From contig JANXXY010000339.1 of the NCBI GenBank assembly GCA_025350365.1, forward strand, positions 1-17,206: a stretch of DNA of 17,206 bases. The letters are read 5' to 3'. The notes under the pieces were generated by a model. It saw only the letters and a list, made by a program, of their open reading frames with translations. It searched no databases and was not told where the DNA came from. This stretch comes from Bacteroidales bacterium. Lineage in GTDB: Bacteria; Bacteroidota; Bacteroidia; Bacteroidales; JAAUTT01. Positions 7,124-14,849 of this stretch are shown piece by piece; the first letter of the stretch is position 1; each line of letters opens with the position of its first letter. Made by a program: the position numbers and the translations under genes.

Positions 7124-7954
7124 TTATTTTATCATGGTTAAAATTACTCTGTCAAAAATTTTATCAGATAATAGCCAACGCAGAAAAATGATTGGTTTTG
7201 CATTAGCTCCTGCAGCATACCTTGTTTTTGGTTTTTTGGCTTTAAGCGCTTTTGAAATGGCTGATGCAATAATATCAGGGGATGAAGAGCTGCCTTTTTT
7301 ATATGAATTCTGAAACATTTTAATAGTTCCGCTAACCACACCTTTGTATGCTCCTTTGCCTGAAGTTTGTCGCATATTGTTGAGGGCAATATCACCCCAT
7401 TCGGTTTTTATTGCTCCCGGCTCAATGATGATCACATCAATGCCAAATGATTTTGTTTCCAAACGCAAACAGTCCGAAAAGCCTTCGAGTGCGTGCTTCG
7501 TGCCATGATACCATGCTCCAAGAGGAGTATAGATCTTTCCACCAATGGACGAAATGTTGACGATTTTTCCAAATTGATTTACTCTCATGTAGGGCAATAC
7601 CAACTGGGTTAACCGGGCCACACCAAAAATGTTGACTTCAAATTGGCGTTTTGCCTCTTCTATAGACACATCCTCAACAGCGCCGTATGAGCCATAACCG
7701 GCATTGTTTACCAAAATGTCAAGTCGACCCTGCTGTGCAATAATGGTGTTTATTCCATCAACCATCGATTTATCATCCGTTACATCCATCGACAGAATAT
7801 GTGCGCCAGCCGCATTCAGATCGGTCATCTTTTCGAGCCTGCGAGCTGCACCATATACAATGTATCCGTCATTCAACAATTGAGTCACGGTGCTTTTTCC
7901 AATACCTGATGATGCACCTGTTACTAATGCTACTTTGGCTTTTGCCTTTTCCAT
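7124..7954 (-). CDS. Classical short-chain dehydrogenase/reductase
   Basis: A 276-residue oxidoreductase of the classical SDR type. Cofactor loop TGASSGIG (12-19), AARR (36-39, Arg pair suggesting NADPH), DVTD (57-60), NNAG (83-86) and catalytic Ser136, Tyr149 and Lys153 in YHGTK. PGAIKTEW after the active site is the usual cofactor-carboxamide motif. The C-terminal part ending in RWLLSDKIFDRVILTMIK is typical of the SDR group that acts on lipids or sterol-like substrates, but the substrate cannot be read from sequence. It is first of a two-gene operon with the atypical SDR 11 bases downstream. The 208-232 base spacer to the divergent M48 gene should hold its promoter, though I found no TAnnTTTG there. 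Confidence 0.92.
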   Translation of the reverse strand: MEKAKAKVALVTGASSGIGKSTVTQLLNDGYIVYGAARRLEKMTDLNAAGAHILSMDVTDDKSMVDGINTIIAQQGRLDILVNNAGYGSYGAVEDVSIEEAKRQFEVNIFGVARLTQLVLPYMRVNQFGKIVNISSIGGKIYTPLGAWYHGTKHALEGFSDCLRLETKSFGIDVIIIEPGAIKTEWGDIALNNMRQTSGKGAYKGVVSGTIKMFQNSYKKGSSSSPDIIASAISKALKAKKPKTRYAAGANAKPIIFLRWLLSDKIFDRVILTMIK

Positions 7955-8186
7955 ATTTTATATTTTTAATAAAGAGATCAAGTGTAAGAAATCGCTTATT
8001 TTTTTTGATTTTATAATACAGAACATATTCTATTCGTTTTAAATTGACACTAGCTTGTTGATAGGAGAAGTGGAACCAATATTGAAAAAACCAATTTTAA
8101 AAATTATTTGATAATTTATTCGTTATAAAATTAAACAAAATTGGCGATTTTTGGTTTTATAGTTGATAAACTTAATAATTCGTAAA

Positions 8187-8984
8187 ATGATTCGTAATAT
8201 TAGCTTCTTGTTGCTATTATTTTCTCTGTCAAGATGCTCTACGGTTCCTGTGACTGGTCGCAAACAACTCGATTTTATTCCCAACTCAGAATTATTATCA
8301 TTAAGTTTCGATAGTTATAAGCAGGTTTTGAAGGACAATAAGGTTTCCACAAACCAGCAACAATCTGCCATGGTAAAAAATGTAGGTTTGAAAATAAAGG
8401 ATGCTGTGGAACGTTATATGAAACAAAATAATTTGGAAGCCGAACTAAAAAGTTTTTCTTGGGAGTTTAACTTATTGGAATCTGAAAATGTGAATGCCTT
8501 TTGTATGCCGGGCGGTAAGGTTGCTTTTTATACCGGAATTATGCCTATTTGTCAGGACGAAACAGGTGTTGCTGTGGTAATGGGGCACGAAGTTGCTCAC
8601 GCAATTGCCAATCATGGCGGCGAACGAATGAGTCAGGGCCTGATTCAACAATTTGGAGGAGTTGCCATTTCTGTTGCATTGCAGGAAAAGCCTAAAGAAA
8701 CCCAACAACTGGCAATGGCTGCTTATGGTGCAGGGTCAACCGTTTTTGGTATTCTACCATATAGTCGACTTCACGAGTCCGAAGCCGATAAAATGGGATT
8801 GGTTTTTATGGCCATGGCTGGCTTTAATCCTCAGGAAGCGCCTGTCTTTTGGGTAAGAATGAGTGAAATGAGTAAGGGTAAAAATCCTCCAGAATTTTTG
8901 TCAACCCATCCTTCTAACGAAAAACGTATTCAGGATTTAAAAAACTATATGCCAAAGGCATTGAAGTATTATAATAAAAAATAA
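8187..8984 (+). CDS. M48 family metalloprotease, lipoprotein
   Basis: A 265-residue zinc protease when started at the ATG at 8187. The frame is open from a TTG at 8163, but the ATG puts the signal peptide (MIRNISFLLLLFSLSRC) at the N-terminus. Cys17 is the likely lipidated residue; an Arg just before it is unusual for a lipobox, though the following CSTVPVTGRKQL is the family's typical mature start. Zinc site: His134, Glu135 and His138 in GHEVAH, and Glu197 with Asp201 in HESEAD. AFCMPGG (105-111) and THPSNEKRI (240-248) are also family hallmarks. Relatives such as E. coli LoiP and BepA act on outer-membrane proteins from the periplasmic side, so a quality-control role is a reasonable inference. 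It reads towards the esterase gene 50 bases downstream. Confidence 0.93.
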   Translation: MIRNISFLLLLFSLSRCSTVPVTGRKQLDFIPNSELLSLSFDSYKQVLKDNKVSTNQQQSAMVKNVGLKIKDAVERYMKQNNLEAELKSFSWEFNLLESENVNAFCMPGGKVAFYTGIMPICQDETGVAVVMGHEVAHAIANHGGERMSQGLIQQFGGVAISVALQEKPKETQQLAMAAYGAGSTVFGILPYSRLHESEADKMGLVFMAMAGFNPQEAPVFWVRMSEMSKGKNPPEFLSTHPSNEKRIQDLKNYMPKALKYYNKK

Positions 8985-9002
8985 TACCTACCTTAACAAT
9001 TG

Positions 9003-9010
9003 TACATTTG
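9003..9010 (+). promoter_or_regulatory. Bacteroidota-type -7 box for the esterase lipoprotein gene
   Basis: Reads TACATTTG, a full match to TAnnTTTG, 24 bases before the ATG at 9035 and 18 bases after the M48 stop. No TTG is found 17-23 bases upstream, so the -33 element is weak or absent. It suggests that the esterase can be transcribed on its own. Confidence 0.4.
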
Positions 9011-9034
9011 TAATGTAAACAGAAGTTCAATAAT

Positions 9035-9910
9035 ATGATAACACAAATAGTTACAATTGTGAAAAACTTTATAACTCCCAGCAAATACCTGTGTATTATT
9101 TTGATAATAGCTTTTTCATTGTCTTTTTCGTGCACCAAAAAGAGCTCCATGGTACCCGATTATTCTATACTCGTGAACTTACCAAAGGACACAGGAGGCA
9201 TTCAAACTCCTGTTTATTATAACTCTAAAGTAAATTCGTTTGGGTATTATATTTATACTCCTTCGGGATACAAAGATAACCAGGCGGAATACCCGCTGCT
9301 GATTTTTCTTCATGGATCTGGTGAAAAGGGTAACAGTATGCTCGATAATACAGTACTTAAAAAAGTATTGTCTAACGGTCCTCCTAAATTGATTGAATTG
9401 AAAAAATGGATGCCTGTCTATCCAATGATTGTGGTTTCGCCACAATGCCACGATTCCTGGTGGGATGGAAAAAAACTTCACAAATTCATAGGCGAGATAT
9501 TATCACAATATCGTATTAATAAAAGCCGGGTTTATCTTACTGGCTTGAGCATGGGAGGATTTGGAACGTTTAATTATATTGAAACATGCTACGATAGCAG
9601 TTATATTGCGGCGGCAGTACCAATTTGTGGTGGAGGAAATTCCTATATGGCAACTTTTTACCGAAAAACTCCGCTTTGGGCATTTCATGGCGACGCAGAC
9701 AATACAGTTAACGTTTCGAATTCGATAAATATGGTAAAGGCAATAAATGATGCAAATCCGTTGATACCTGCCAAACTTACCATTTTCCCTGGTGTAGGTC
9801 ACGATTCGTGGACGATCACATACGATGGAACAGGTATGGGAAAAGAAAGAAAAGATTATGATCCATTTGATGTAAACATTTATAACTGGATGTTTCAGTA
9901 TACCAAATAA
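9035..9910 (+). CDS. Alpha/beta-hydrolase (esterase/prolyl-oligopeptidase-like) lipoprotein
   Basis: A 291-residue secreted hydrolase. The N-terminus has a hydrophobic stretch (about 18-32) ending in LSFSC, so Cys33 is the likely lipidation site. Catalytic triad: Ser172 in the nucleophile elbow GLSMGG, Asp222 in HGDADNTV and His256 in GVGHDSW. LLIFLHGSGEKG (88-99) forms the oxyanion strand and loop. The pattern fits the phospholipase/carboxylesterase and feruloyl-esterase-like (PHB depolymerase-related) group, as in many Bacteroidota gene clusters for polysaccharide esters. No glycan-degradation genes are in view, so the substrate is unknown. The first ATG gives an unusually long n-region of about 17 residues before the hydrophobic core. 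A -7 box sits just upstream. Confidence 0.88.
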   Translation: MITQIVTIVKNFITPSKYLCIILIIAFSLSFSCTKKSSMVPDYSILVNLPKDTGGIQTPVYYNSKVNSFGYYIYTPSGYKDNQAEYPLLIFLHGSGEKGNSMLDNTVLKKVLSNGPPKLIELKKWMPVYPMIVVSPQCHDSWWDGKKLHKFIGEILSQYRINKSRVYLTGLSMGGFGTFNYIETCYDSSYIAAAVPICGGGNSYMATFYRKTPLWAFHGDADNTVNVSNSINMVKAINDANPLIPAKLTIFPGVGHDSWTITYDGTGMGKERKDYDPFDVNIYNWMFQYTK

Positions 9911-9911
9911 C

Positions 9912-9980
9912 CTATTTGATTTCCAATGTGTAGGTGCCTGCATCTACTTCGTAAATAGCGTATCTGTTTCTTACATCTCA
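9912..9980 (-). pseudogene. Possible remnant of a gene's 3' end
   Basis: On the minus strand, between a TGA (9980-9978) and a TAG (9914-9912), this reads DVRNRYAIYEVDAGTYTLEI plus K, which looks like the closing beta-strands of a secreted or surface protein. There is no start codon, and the frame is closed immediately upstream. The adjoining bases up to about 10050 hold no longer frame in any phase. It lies tail-to-tail, one base from the esterase stop. The simplest reading is the last piece of a lost gene; chance coding-like sequence cannot be excluded over 21 codons. Confidence 0.35.
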
Positions 9981-10074
9981 GGTGTTTCGTTTTTTCTTTG
10001 ATATTTATTGGCTGATAATTGCCTAATTTGACAAACTTGCATTAATATTGTTAGCTTAAATAATGGTTTTTACG

Positions 10075-10284
10075 ATGAAAGAATTTGAATTAAATGGGCA
10101 CGAGTTTATTGAGCTGAATAAATTAATGAAGTTTATGAGATTTGCAGGTTCAGGAGGGGAAGCAAATCAATTGATAGATAGTGGTGAGGTTATTGTTAAT
10201 GACGAAGTTGAAACCCGTCGCCGTAAAAAACTCAGAACAGGCGACAAGGTTCTTTTTCAAGGTAATTCTATTATTATAAAATAA
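10075..10284 (+). CDS. S4-domain RNA-binding protein, YbcJ-like
   Basis: A small protein of 69 residues from the ATG at 10075 (MKEFELNGHEFIELNKLMKF); an in-frame ATG at 10063 would add MVFT. The second start fits the usual length of the YbcJ family better. The S4 RNA-binding core is seen as SGGEANQLIDSGEVIVNDEV, then ETRRRKKLRTGDKVLF, with the basic RRRKK patch. Members bind RNA, and the E. coli protein YbcJ is related in length and layout; its precise function is unclear. It stands alone between the esterase and nth, facing nth tail-to-tail with 88 bases between them. No good promoter match was found. Confidence 0.88.
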   Translation: MKEFELNGHEFIELNKLMKFMRFAGSGGEANQLIDSGEVIVNDEVETRRRKKLRTGDKVLFQGNSIIIK

Positions 10285-10372
10285 GAGATACAAGAGGCTA
10301 ATTCTAAGGTTTTTGTGTGCCTTATCTCAATAGAAAGAAGGCTGAAGCATAAGATATCATTTGACTTTAAGA

Positions 10373-11011
10373 TTAGGATTGGCTTCCTTTTATTACCTGA
10401 TTGTAATATTGGCAAACAGGATTCATTGCGCAACCAGGGCATTTAGGATTTGTGGGGCGACATATCTCTCTCCCCAAAAACGATAATGCCATACCAGCTT
10501 CGTTCCATTTGGTCTGGGGTATTATCTCCATCAATTGTTTTTCGATTTTTTCGGGATTTGTCCCTGTGGCTAACCCAATTCCTGGGGCTACTCTAATCAC
10601 ATGCAGATCGACAATAATCCCTTCTGCATTTCCTCCCGATTCACGAATAATGACGTTTGCTGATTTATGTCCTATACCCGGAAGCTTAGTGAGATCATCA
10701 AGGGTTGTTGGTATTTTGTCGTCCGTGCCAACCATATTGGCAAGTTTGATAAGCCATTCCGATTTATTGTTGAAATTTGGCACTGAAGAAAGGTGTTGGT
10801 GAAGGTCTTCGGAAGTTGCCCTGGCTAAATGAGCAATGGAGGGATAGGCTTCGAAGAATTTAACAGCAATATTGTTAATATGCTTGTCCGAATCGCGTGC
10901 CGAAAGAATAACCATAACAACTAGCTGGTAACGATTTTTATAATCAAGAGGATGTTTCCGTTTGCCATATTGTTTTAGCAAAGGTTCGAGAGATGCTGTC
11001 CAATTCTCCAA
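10373..11011 (-). CDS. nth: Endonuclease III family DNA glycosylase/AP lyase
   Basis: A 212-residue base-excision repair enzyme of the HhH-GPD family. The helix-hairpin-helix is LPGIGHKSANVI (110-121) with the catalytic Lys116, and the catalytic Asp135 is in IIVDLHVIRV. The 4Fe-4S cluster ligands Cys184, Cys191, Cys194 and Cys200 show the C-x6-C-x2-C-x5-C spacing. Two positions differ from E. coli Nth: SARDSD replaces SAQATD (Gln41, which fills the gap left by the flipped base, becomes Arg39), and VDLH replaces VDTH after the catalytic aspartate. It belongs to the Nth family, but to a side branch, so substrate preference may differ. A -7 box lies 27 bases before the start, and a hairpin separates it from the upstream propeller gene. 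Confidence 0.93.
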   Translation of the reverse strand: MENWTASLEPLLKQYGKRKHPLDYKNRYQLVVMVILSARDSDKHINNIAVKFFEAYPSIAHLARATSEDLHQHLSSVPNFNNKSEWLIKLANMVGTDDKIPTTLDDLTKLPGIGHKSANVIIRESGGNAEGIIVDLHVIRVAPGIGLATGTNPEKIEKQLMEIIPQTKWNEAGMALSFLGREICRPTNPKCPGCAMNPVCQYYNQVIKGSQS

Positions 11012-11038
11012 ATCGTTAACTAGTTAAATAATGAAATG

Positions 11039-11046
11039 CAAAGATA
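11039..11046 (-). promoter_or_regulatory. Bacteroidota-type -7 box for nth
   Basis: Minus strand reads TATCTTTG, a full match to TAnnTTTG, with 27 bases to the nth ATG at 11011. No TTG at 17-23 bases upstream; that stretch is the 11-bp hairpin at 11062-11091. Confidence 0.45.
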
Positions 11047-11061
11047 AGTCATTTTCATATG

Positions 11062-11091
11062 CTTTGCATATCATTATTTGGATATGCAAAG
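11062..11091 (-). terminator. 11-bp perfect hairpin after the propeller lipoprotein gene
   Basis: Plus strand ctttgcatatc (11062-11072) and gatatgcaaag (11081-11091) are perfect inverted repeats around an 8-base loop. The stem begins one base after the propeller gene's stop codon (11093-11095), the right place for a terminator or a 3'-end-protecting stem. There is no U-run after it on the minus strand, so it is not a classical intrinsic terminator. It overlaps the -33 region expected for the nth promoter. Confidence 0.5.
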
Positions 11092-11092
11092 A

Positions 11093-12430
11093 TTAGCGAA
11101 ATGCATAAACAAAGCCGTCACTGCTGCCAACATATACAGTTCCATCGGCCACTGATGGCGTGGAAAGGAAGGAACCAAGCGAATATAATGCCTTCATAAC
11201 TTTTGCATTGTTAGCAAAGGTAGGTCCGTCTTTAAAATAGGTGTCAAAGAAACTGTTGGGAATATATCCTTTATTATCCAATACCTTATATTCATTCTTG
11301 GTGGAAGCTTCGGTGCGGTAAGTCCATGTTTTTGTTCCAGTTTTGGTGTCAATGGCAAAAAAGCATCCGCTAAAATCGCCTGCAAATAATGTGTTTCCTG
11401 CAATTACTGGCGACGAAAAGATATAAGCCTGAAGATCGGTTTGGAAGATGGAATCGCCATTGTTGGCATTCAATGCCCATATTTTGTGAGTGTCTGATGT
11501 TCCGTAATAAAGTATACTGTCTTTAATTACAGGCGTGTTTATTACCCACGATCCGTTGTTATATTTTTTCCATTTTAGTTTGCCTGTTTTTCCATCCAGC
11601 GCATATAAATTAGCATCGCGACAGCCAAAATAAATAGTTCCGTTATAAACGGCGGGCGATGATTGGATACCGGTTTGATTGTGAACAGCGGTATCGACCC
11701 CCGTAGCAAATTTCCAGATCTCTTTGCCGGTTTCTGTATTAAGTGCATGTAAAAATGTATCCCATCCTCCAAAAATAACCTTGTCTTCAAATATTGCAGG
11801 AGAAGTATGAATAACGTCAGGAGTGGAGAATTTCCATACTTCCTTTCCGGTTTGAGCATCTACTGCAAAGAACATTCCGCTGCCGCTTCCAAAGAATACC
11901 TTGCCTTTGTAAATGTTAGGTGACGATAAATACATATCCCATGGGTCGGCCATCATTTCGTTTTTGGGTTGTAAGCCATGAATACCATGGTTGGTATATT
12001 GCTTTTCCGTGCCTCCGAAGAAGCCCCATTTTTTTTCGCCTGTTTGTGCATTTAGTGCATACAGGTTTCCGTCGAAACTTAGGATATAAACCGTTTCCTG
12101 GTAAATAGCAGGGGAGGAGGAGACAACCCCATTTGTTTTAAATTTCCATTTTAGCTTTCCGTCAGTAGAGTTAATTGCATAAACGAAACTGTCGTTACTC
12201 CCAACAAAAACAGAATTTCCCGAAATTACAGGCGAAGAAAATACGTAACCGTTGGTTTTAAATTTCCAGGCGACAGCTTTGATTTTTAAAGGAGATTGTA
12301 CGGAGTAAATTCCACTATTTGCGAAGTCGGACCTGAATTTGGAGATATTTTCTACTTTTTTGCAACTAACTGTGGCTATTAGAAGAAGGATTATTTTTGA
12401 TATTGTCCTGACGTTTTGATTTTTTCTCAT
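11093..12430 (-). CDS. PQQ-type beta-propeller lipoprotein (BamB-like fold)
   Basis: A 445-residue exported protein. The signal peptide is about 1-22 with the lipobox ATVSC (Cys23). The rest is eight copies of a blade motif of the form SSPxIxxxxVFVGSxDxxVYAINxxTGKxxWKF, starting at about residues 65, 105, 169, 209, 257, 298, 339 and 423. The last copy stops before its W-K-F strand, while residues 52-60 (AVAWKFKTN) hold a spare one, so the ring probably closes by N- and C-terminal strand pairing, giving eight blades. No PQQ-binding catalytic residues or other domain are seen, so this is a binding or scaffold protein and not a dehydrogenase. BamB shares the fold, but no bam genes are nearby. 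Role unknown. Confidence 0.88.
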   Translation of the reverse strand: MRKNQNVRTISKIILLLIATVSCKKVENISKFRSDFANSGIYSVQSPLKIKAVAWKFKTNGYVFSSPVISGNSVFVGSNDSFVYAINSTDGKLKWKFKTNGVVSSSPAIYQETVYILSFDGNLYALNAQTGEKKWGFFGGTEKQYTNHGIHGLQPKNEMMADPWDMYLSSPNIYKGKVFFGSGSGMFFAVDAQTGKEVWKFSTPDVIHTSPAIFEDKVIFGGWDTFLHALNTETGKEIWKFATGVDTAVHNQTGIQSSPAVYNGTIYFGCRDANLYALDGKTGKLKWKKYNNGSWVINTPVIKDSILYYGTSDTHKIWALNANNGDSIFQTDLQAYIFSSPVIAGNTLFAGDFSGCFFAIDTKTGTKTWTYRTEASTKNEYKVLDNKGYIPNSFFDTYFKDGPTFANNAKVMKALYSLGSFLSTPSVADGTVYVGSSDGFVYAFR

Positions 12431-12578
12431 TTTTTAGGATTTGTTGGTTTATTAATTGTTCACCTAAAAAATCTTTACAGTGAACTTAAATAAGAGACTT
12501 AAAGAAACGGATACCCTATTGGCCAAAAGACGGATATTAAAAATATTTATTCTATTAAAGCAAAACCTTAGCCTATCA

Positions 12579-12610
12579 TTGAGATTCTCAGTATATCTTA
12601 CTTATCTTTG
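12579..12610 (+). promoter_or_regulatory. Promoter of the M2/M3 metallopeptidase gene
   Basis: TTG (12579-12581), 21 bases, then TATCTTTG (12603-12610). It matches the Bacteroidota consensus TTG-N17-23-TAnnTTTG in both boxes and spacing. The transcript would start near 12615, giving a leader of about 24 bases before the ATG at 12639. This decides the start of the gene against an in-frame GTG at 12480. Confidence 0.65.
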
Positions 12611-12638
12611 TCTTATAACTAACCATCTTAATAAAACC

Positions 12639-14321
12639 ATGAAAAAACTTCTGCTACTTTCAGTTTCAATGATGCTTTTGGTCACAGGATGTAAATTTTA
12701 TCAAACACGGGTTATGGAATACAAGCTAAGTCAATTTATTAAAGAGCGGGAAAAAGTGTTTGTTCCTCTTACTATCGAATCAAACAAACTTTGGTACACT
12801 GCTGCTGTTTCGGGAAAAGAAGAAGATTATAAGAAATCGGCCGATATTTCGGTTCAAATAACGAAAATTTTTACAAACAAAGAAGAATTTGAAAAACTGA
12901 AATCATTTAAAGAGTCTGTTGAATTAAAAGATCCCATTCTATTGCGCCAGGTGGAGCTTATGTATCTAAACTATCTGGGCAACCAAACCGATACAACAAA
13001 ACTCGAAGAGAGCATTCGCATGCAATCGGTTATCGAAAATAAATTTTCGGCATTTCGCGTTACAATTGGTAGTGAGAAGCTTTCGGATAATAAAGTCGAT
13101 AGCATTTTGCGTAATTCAACCAACGCGAAAGAGCTGGAAAATGTATGGAAATCAAGTAAACTAATTGGCGCCGAAGTGGCTGCCGATTTAGTTATTTTGG
13201 TGAAGAAACGAAACGAAATTGCCAAAAGTCTCGGGTATTCGAACTTCCAGGAGATGAAACTCAAACTTGGCGAACAGGATCCTAAAGAAATTGAGTCCGT
13301 TTTTGATGAACTCGACAAGCTAACTAAAGATGCTTATATAAAATTGAAGGGTGAAATTGATATCTACCTCTCCAAACGTTTTTCCATTCCGGTGGACAAA
13401 CTGATGCCATGGCATTATCAGAACCGTTTCTTTCAGGAAGCGCCTGCCATTTATAGTGTCGATCTCGACAAATACTATAAAAATATTAATATCCTTGGGG
13501 TTGCAAAAAAATACTACAAAGGCATAGGCCTCGATGTTGATGATATTTTGGCTCGCAGCGATCTGTATGAAAAGACAGGGAAAAACCAACATGCTTTTTG
13601 TTCCGATATCGACCATAGCGGCGATGTACGTGTGCTGTTGAACCTTCGTAATGACTCATACTGGATGAATACCATACTTCATGAATTAGGGCATGGCGCT
13701 TATGCTAAATATAACAATCCGCAATTGCCCTTCCTTCTCCGCGATGCCGCCCATGCTTTCACCACCGAGGCTATTGCCAATATGTTCGGACGATTTAATT
13801 CAAATCCGTTCTGGATTCGCGATAATCTGGGCATTTCCAGTGAAGAAGCTCAAAAAATTGCGGCTGACTGCCAGAACACAGCCCGATTGGATCAATTGGT
13901 ATTTAGCCGATGGTCGCAGGTAATGTTCCGGTTCGAGAAAAGCATGTACGAAAACCCAGATCAGGATTTGAGCAAACTATGGTGGGACTTGGTTGAAAAA
14001 TATCAGATGATGAAACGGCCTGAAGGACGCAACCAACCCGACTGGGCATCGAAAATTCATGTCGCCACAGTTCCGTGTTATTATCACAATTATTTATTGG
14101 GGCAGATGCTGGCTTCGCAGCTATACTATACCATTGGCGAAAAGATACTGGGCTCCCAAACCCCCGAAAACGAAAGCTTTACCGGAAAACCTGAAGCCGG
14201 CAAATTTTTGATCGATAAAGTGTTTAAGCCAGGCGCCCTTTTTTCGTGGAACGAAATGATAGAAAAAGCAACAGGCGAAAAACTCACTGCCAAATATTAT
14301 GCACGGCAGTATGTGAAGTAA
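12639..14321 (+). CDS. M2/M3-type zinc metallopeptidase, lipoprotein
   Basis: A 560-residue peptidase when started at the ATG at 12639, which gives a clean signal peptide MKKLLLLSVSMMLLVTGC with Cys18 lipidated. The frame is open from a GTG at 12480, but those 53 residues lie before the promoter and look non-coding. Zinc site: His348, Glu349 and His352 in HELGH, with the third ligand Glu377 in TTEAIANMFG. PCYYHNYLLGQMLASQLY (480-497) is the C-terminal substrate-binding segment shared by M3 oligopeptidases and M2 (ACE-like) enzymes. RNEIAKSLGYSNFQEM (191-206) is also typical. It probably trims peptides in the periplasm. M2 is my first choice (AAHAF-TTEA layout and QLPFLLRDA close to ACE), M3 second. 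Confidence 0.85.
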   Translation: MKKLLLLSVSMMLLVTGCKFYQTRVMEYKLSQFIKEREKVFVPLTIESNKLWYTAAVSGKEEDYKKSADISVQITKIFTNKEEFEKLKSFKESVELKDPILLRQVELMYLNYLGNQTDTTKLEESIRMQSVIENKFSAFRVTIGSEKLSDNKVDSILRNSTNAKELENVWKSSKLIGAEVAADLVILVKKRNEIAKSLGYSNFQEMKLKLGEQDPKEIESVFDELDKLTKDAYIKLKGEIDIYLSKRFSIPVDKLMPWHYQNRFFQEAPAIYSVDLDKYYKNINILGVAKKYYKGIGLDVDDILARSDLYEKTGKNQHAFCSDIDHSGDVRVLLNLRNDSYWMNTILHELGHGAYAKYNNPQLPFLLRDAAHAFTTEAIANMFGRFNSNPFWIRDNLGISSEEAQKIAADCQNTARLDQLVFSRWSQVMFRFEKSMYENPDQDLSKLWWDLVEKYQMMKRPEGRNQPDWASKIHVATVPCYYHNYLLGQMLASQLYYTIGEKILGSQTPENESFTGKPEAGKFLIDKVFKPGALFSWNEMIEKATGEKLTAKYYARQYVK

Positions 14322-14426
14322 AAAGTATGATAGAATTATACGATTTCTGAAACATTGAGTTATACAATTCACTGTTTATGAAATGACATATTCATTTGCA
14401 ATTATATTTAATAATTCGATAAAATT

Positions 14427-14729
14427 ATGATAAAACACATTGTACTCTGGACACTGAAAGGCAAAGCCGATGGTATTGATAAGCAAGAAGCCATTGCAAA
14501 AATGAAGATAAAACTTGAGTCGCTAACCGGTAAAATCGATGGTTTACTTTCATTGCAGGTTGGCCTCAACAAAAATAGTAGTCCCGAAGCTTATGACATT
14601 TGTTTGGTAACTGAACACATTTCGTGGGAAGCACTTCAGCAATATCAAGATCATCCATTGCATAAGGAAGTAGCTACCTACATTGGCGAAATTCGTAAAA
14701 ACAGGGCTGTGGCGGATTTTGAGTGTTAA
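14427..14729 (+). CDS. Dabb (dimeric alpha/beta barrel) domain protein
   Basis: A 100-residue protein of the Dabb (stress-responsive A/B barrel) family. It shows the opening strand MIKHIVLWTLK, a helix about 22-34, the strand DGLLSLQVGLN (38-48), YDICLVTEHISW (56-67), and the helix and strand QYQDHPLHKEVATYI (72-86), with the family's D-HP-H motif. Members form dimeric barrels and range from plant stress proteins to polyketide cyclases such as olivetolic acid cyclase; in bacteria the role is mostly unknown. It stands on its own, 105 bases after the metallopeptidase, and may be read through from it since no terminator was seen between them. Confidence 0.9.
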   Translation: MIKHIVLWTLKGKADGIDKQEAIAKMKIKLESLTGKIDGLLSLQVGLNKNSSPEAYDICLVTEHISWEALQQYQDHPLHKEVATYIGEIRKNRAVADFEC

Positions 14730-14790
14730 TTGAATAATTTACGGTTTAAACGGTTTCATTTTACTGAAAGTAAATTATATATTTCGGATA

Positions 14791-14820
14791 TGTTCAACAA
14801 AGTATAATCTTTGTTGGACA
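14791..14820. terminator. Bidirectional terminator between convergent genes
   Basis: A 12-bp stem, tgttcaacaaag (14791-14802) with ctttgttggaca (14809-14820), one G-U pair and a 6-base loop tataat. On the plus strand it is followed by a T-rich stretch (14825-14837). On the minus strand a weaker A/T-rich stretch follows. It lies midway between the Dabb gene (ends 14729) and the DgkA gene (ends 14850), which converge. Confidence 0.6.
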
Positions 14821-14849
14821 ACTAGTTTGTGTTATTTTAAACAGAATGA

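Noticed and set aside
7144..7395. Minus-strand 83-residue frame inside the SDR gene
   Set aside because: It lies in another phase of the clearly coding SDR gene and has no family features.
8141..8165. TTG and tatagttg before the M48 gene as a promoter
   Set aside because: The spacing is 14 bases and the -7 box has a mismatch in its conserved TTTG.
10285..10328. gagata...tatctc inverted repeat after the S4 gene as a terminator
   Set aside because: The stem is only six bases plus a second of four, with a large unequal bulge and no U-run.
14322..14426. Partial palindrome gaattata/tacaattc in the spacer before the Dabb gene
   Set aside because: Arms match only with bulges and there is no T-run, so it is not supported as a terminator.
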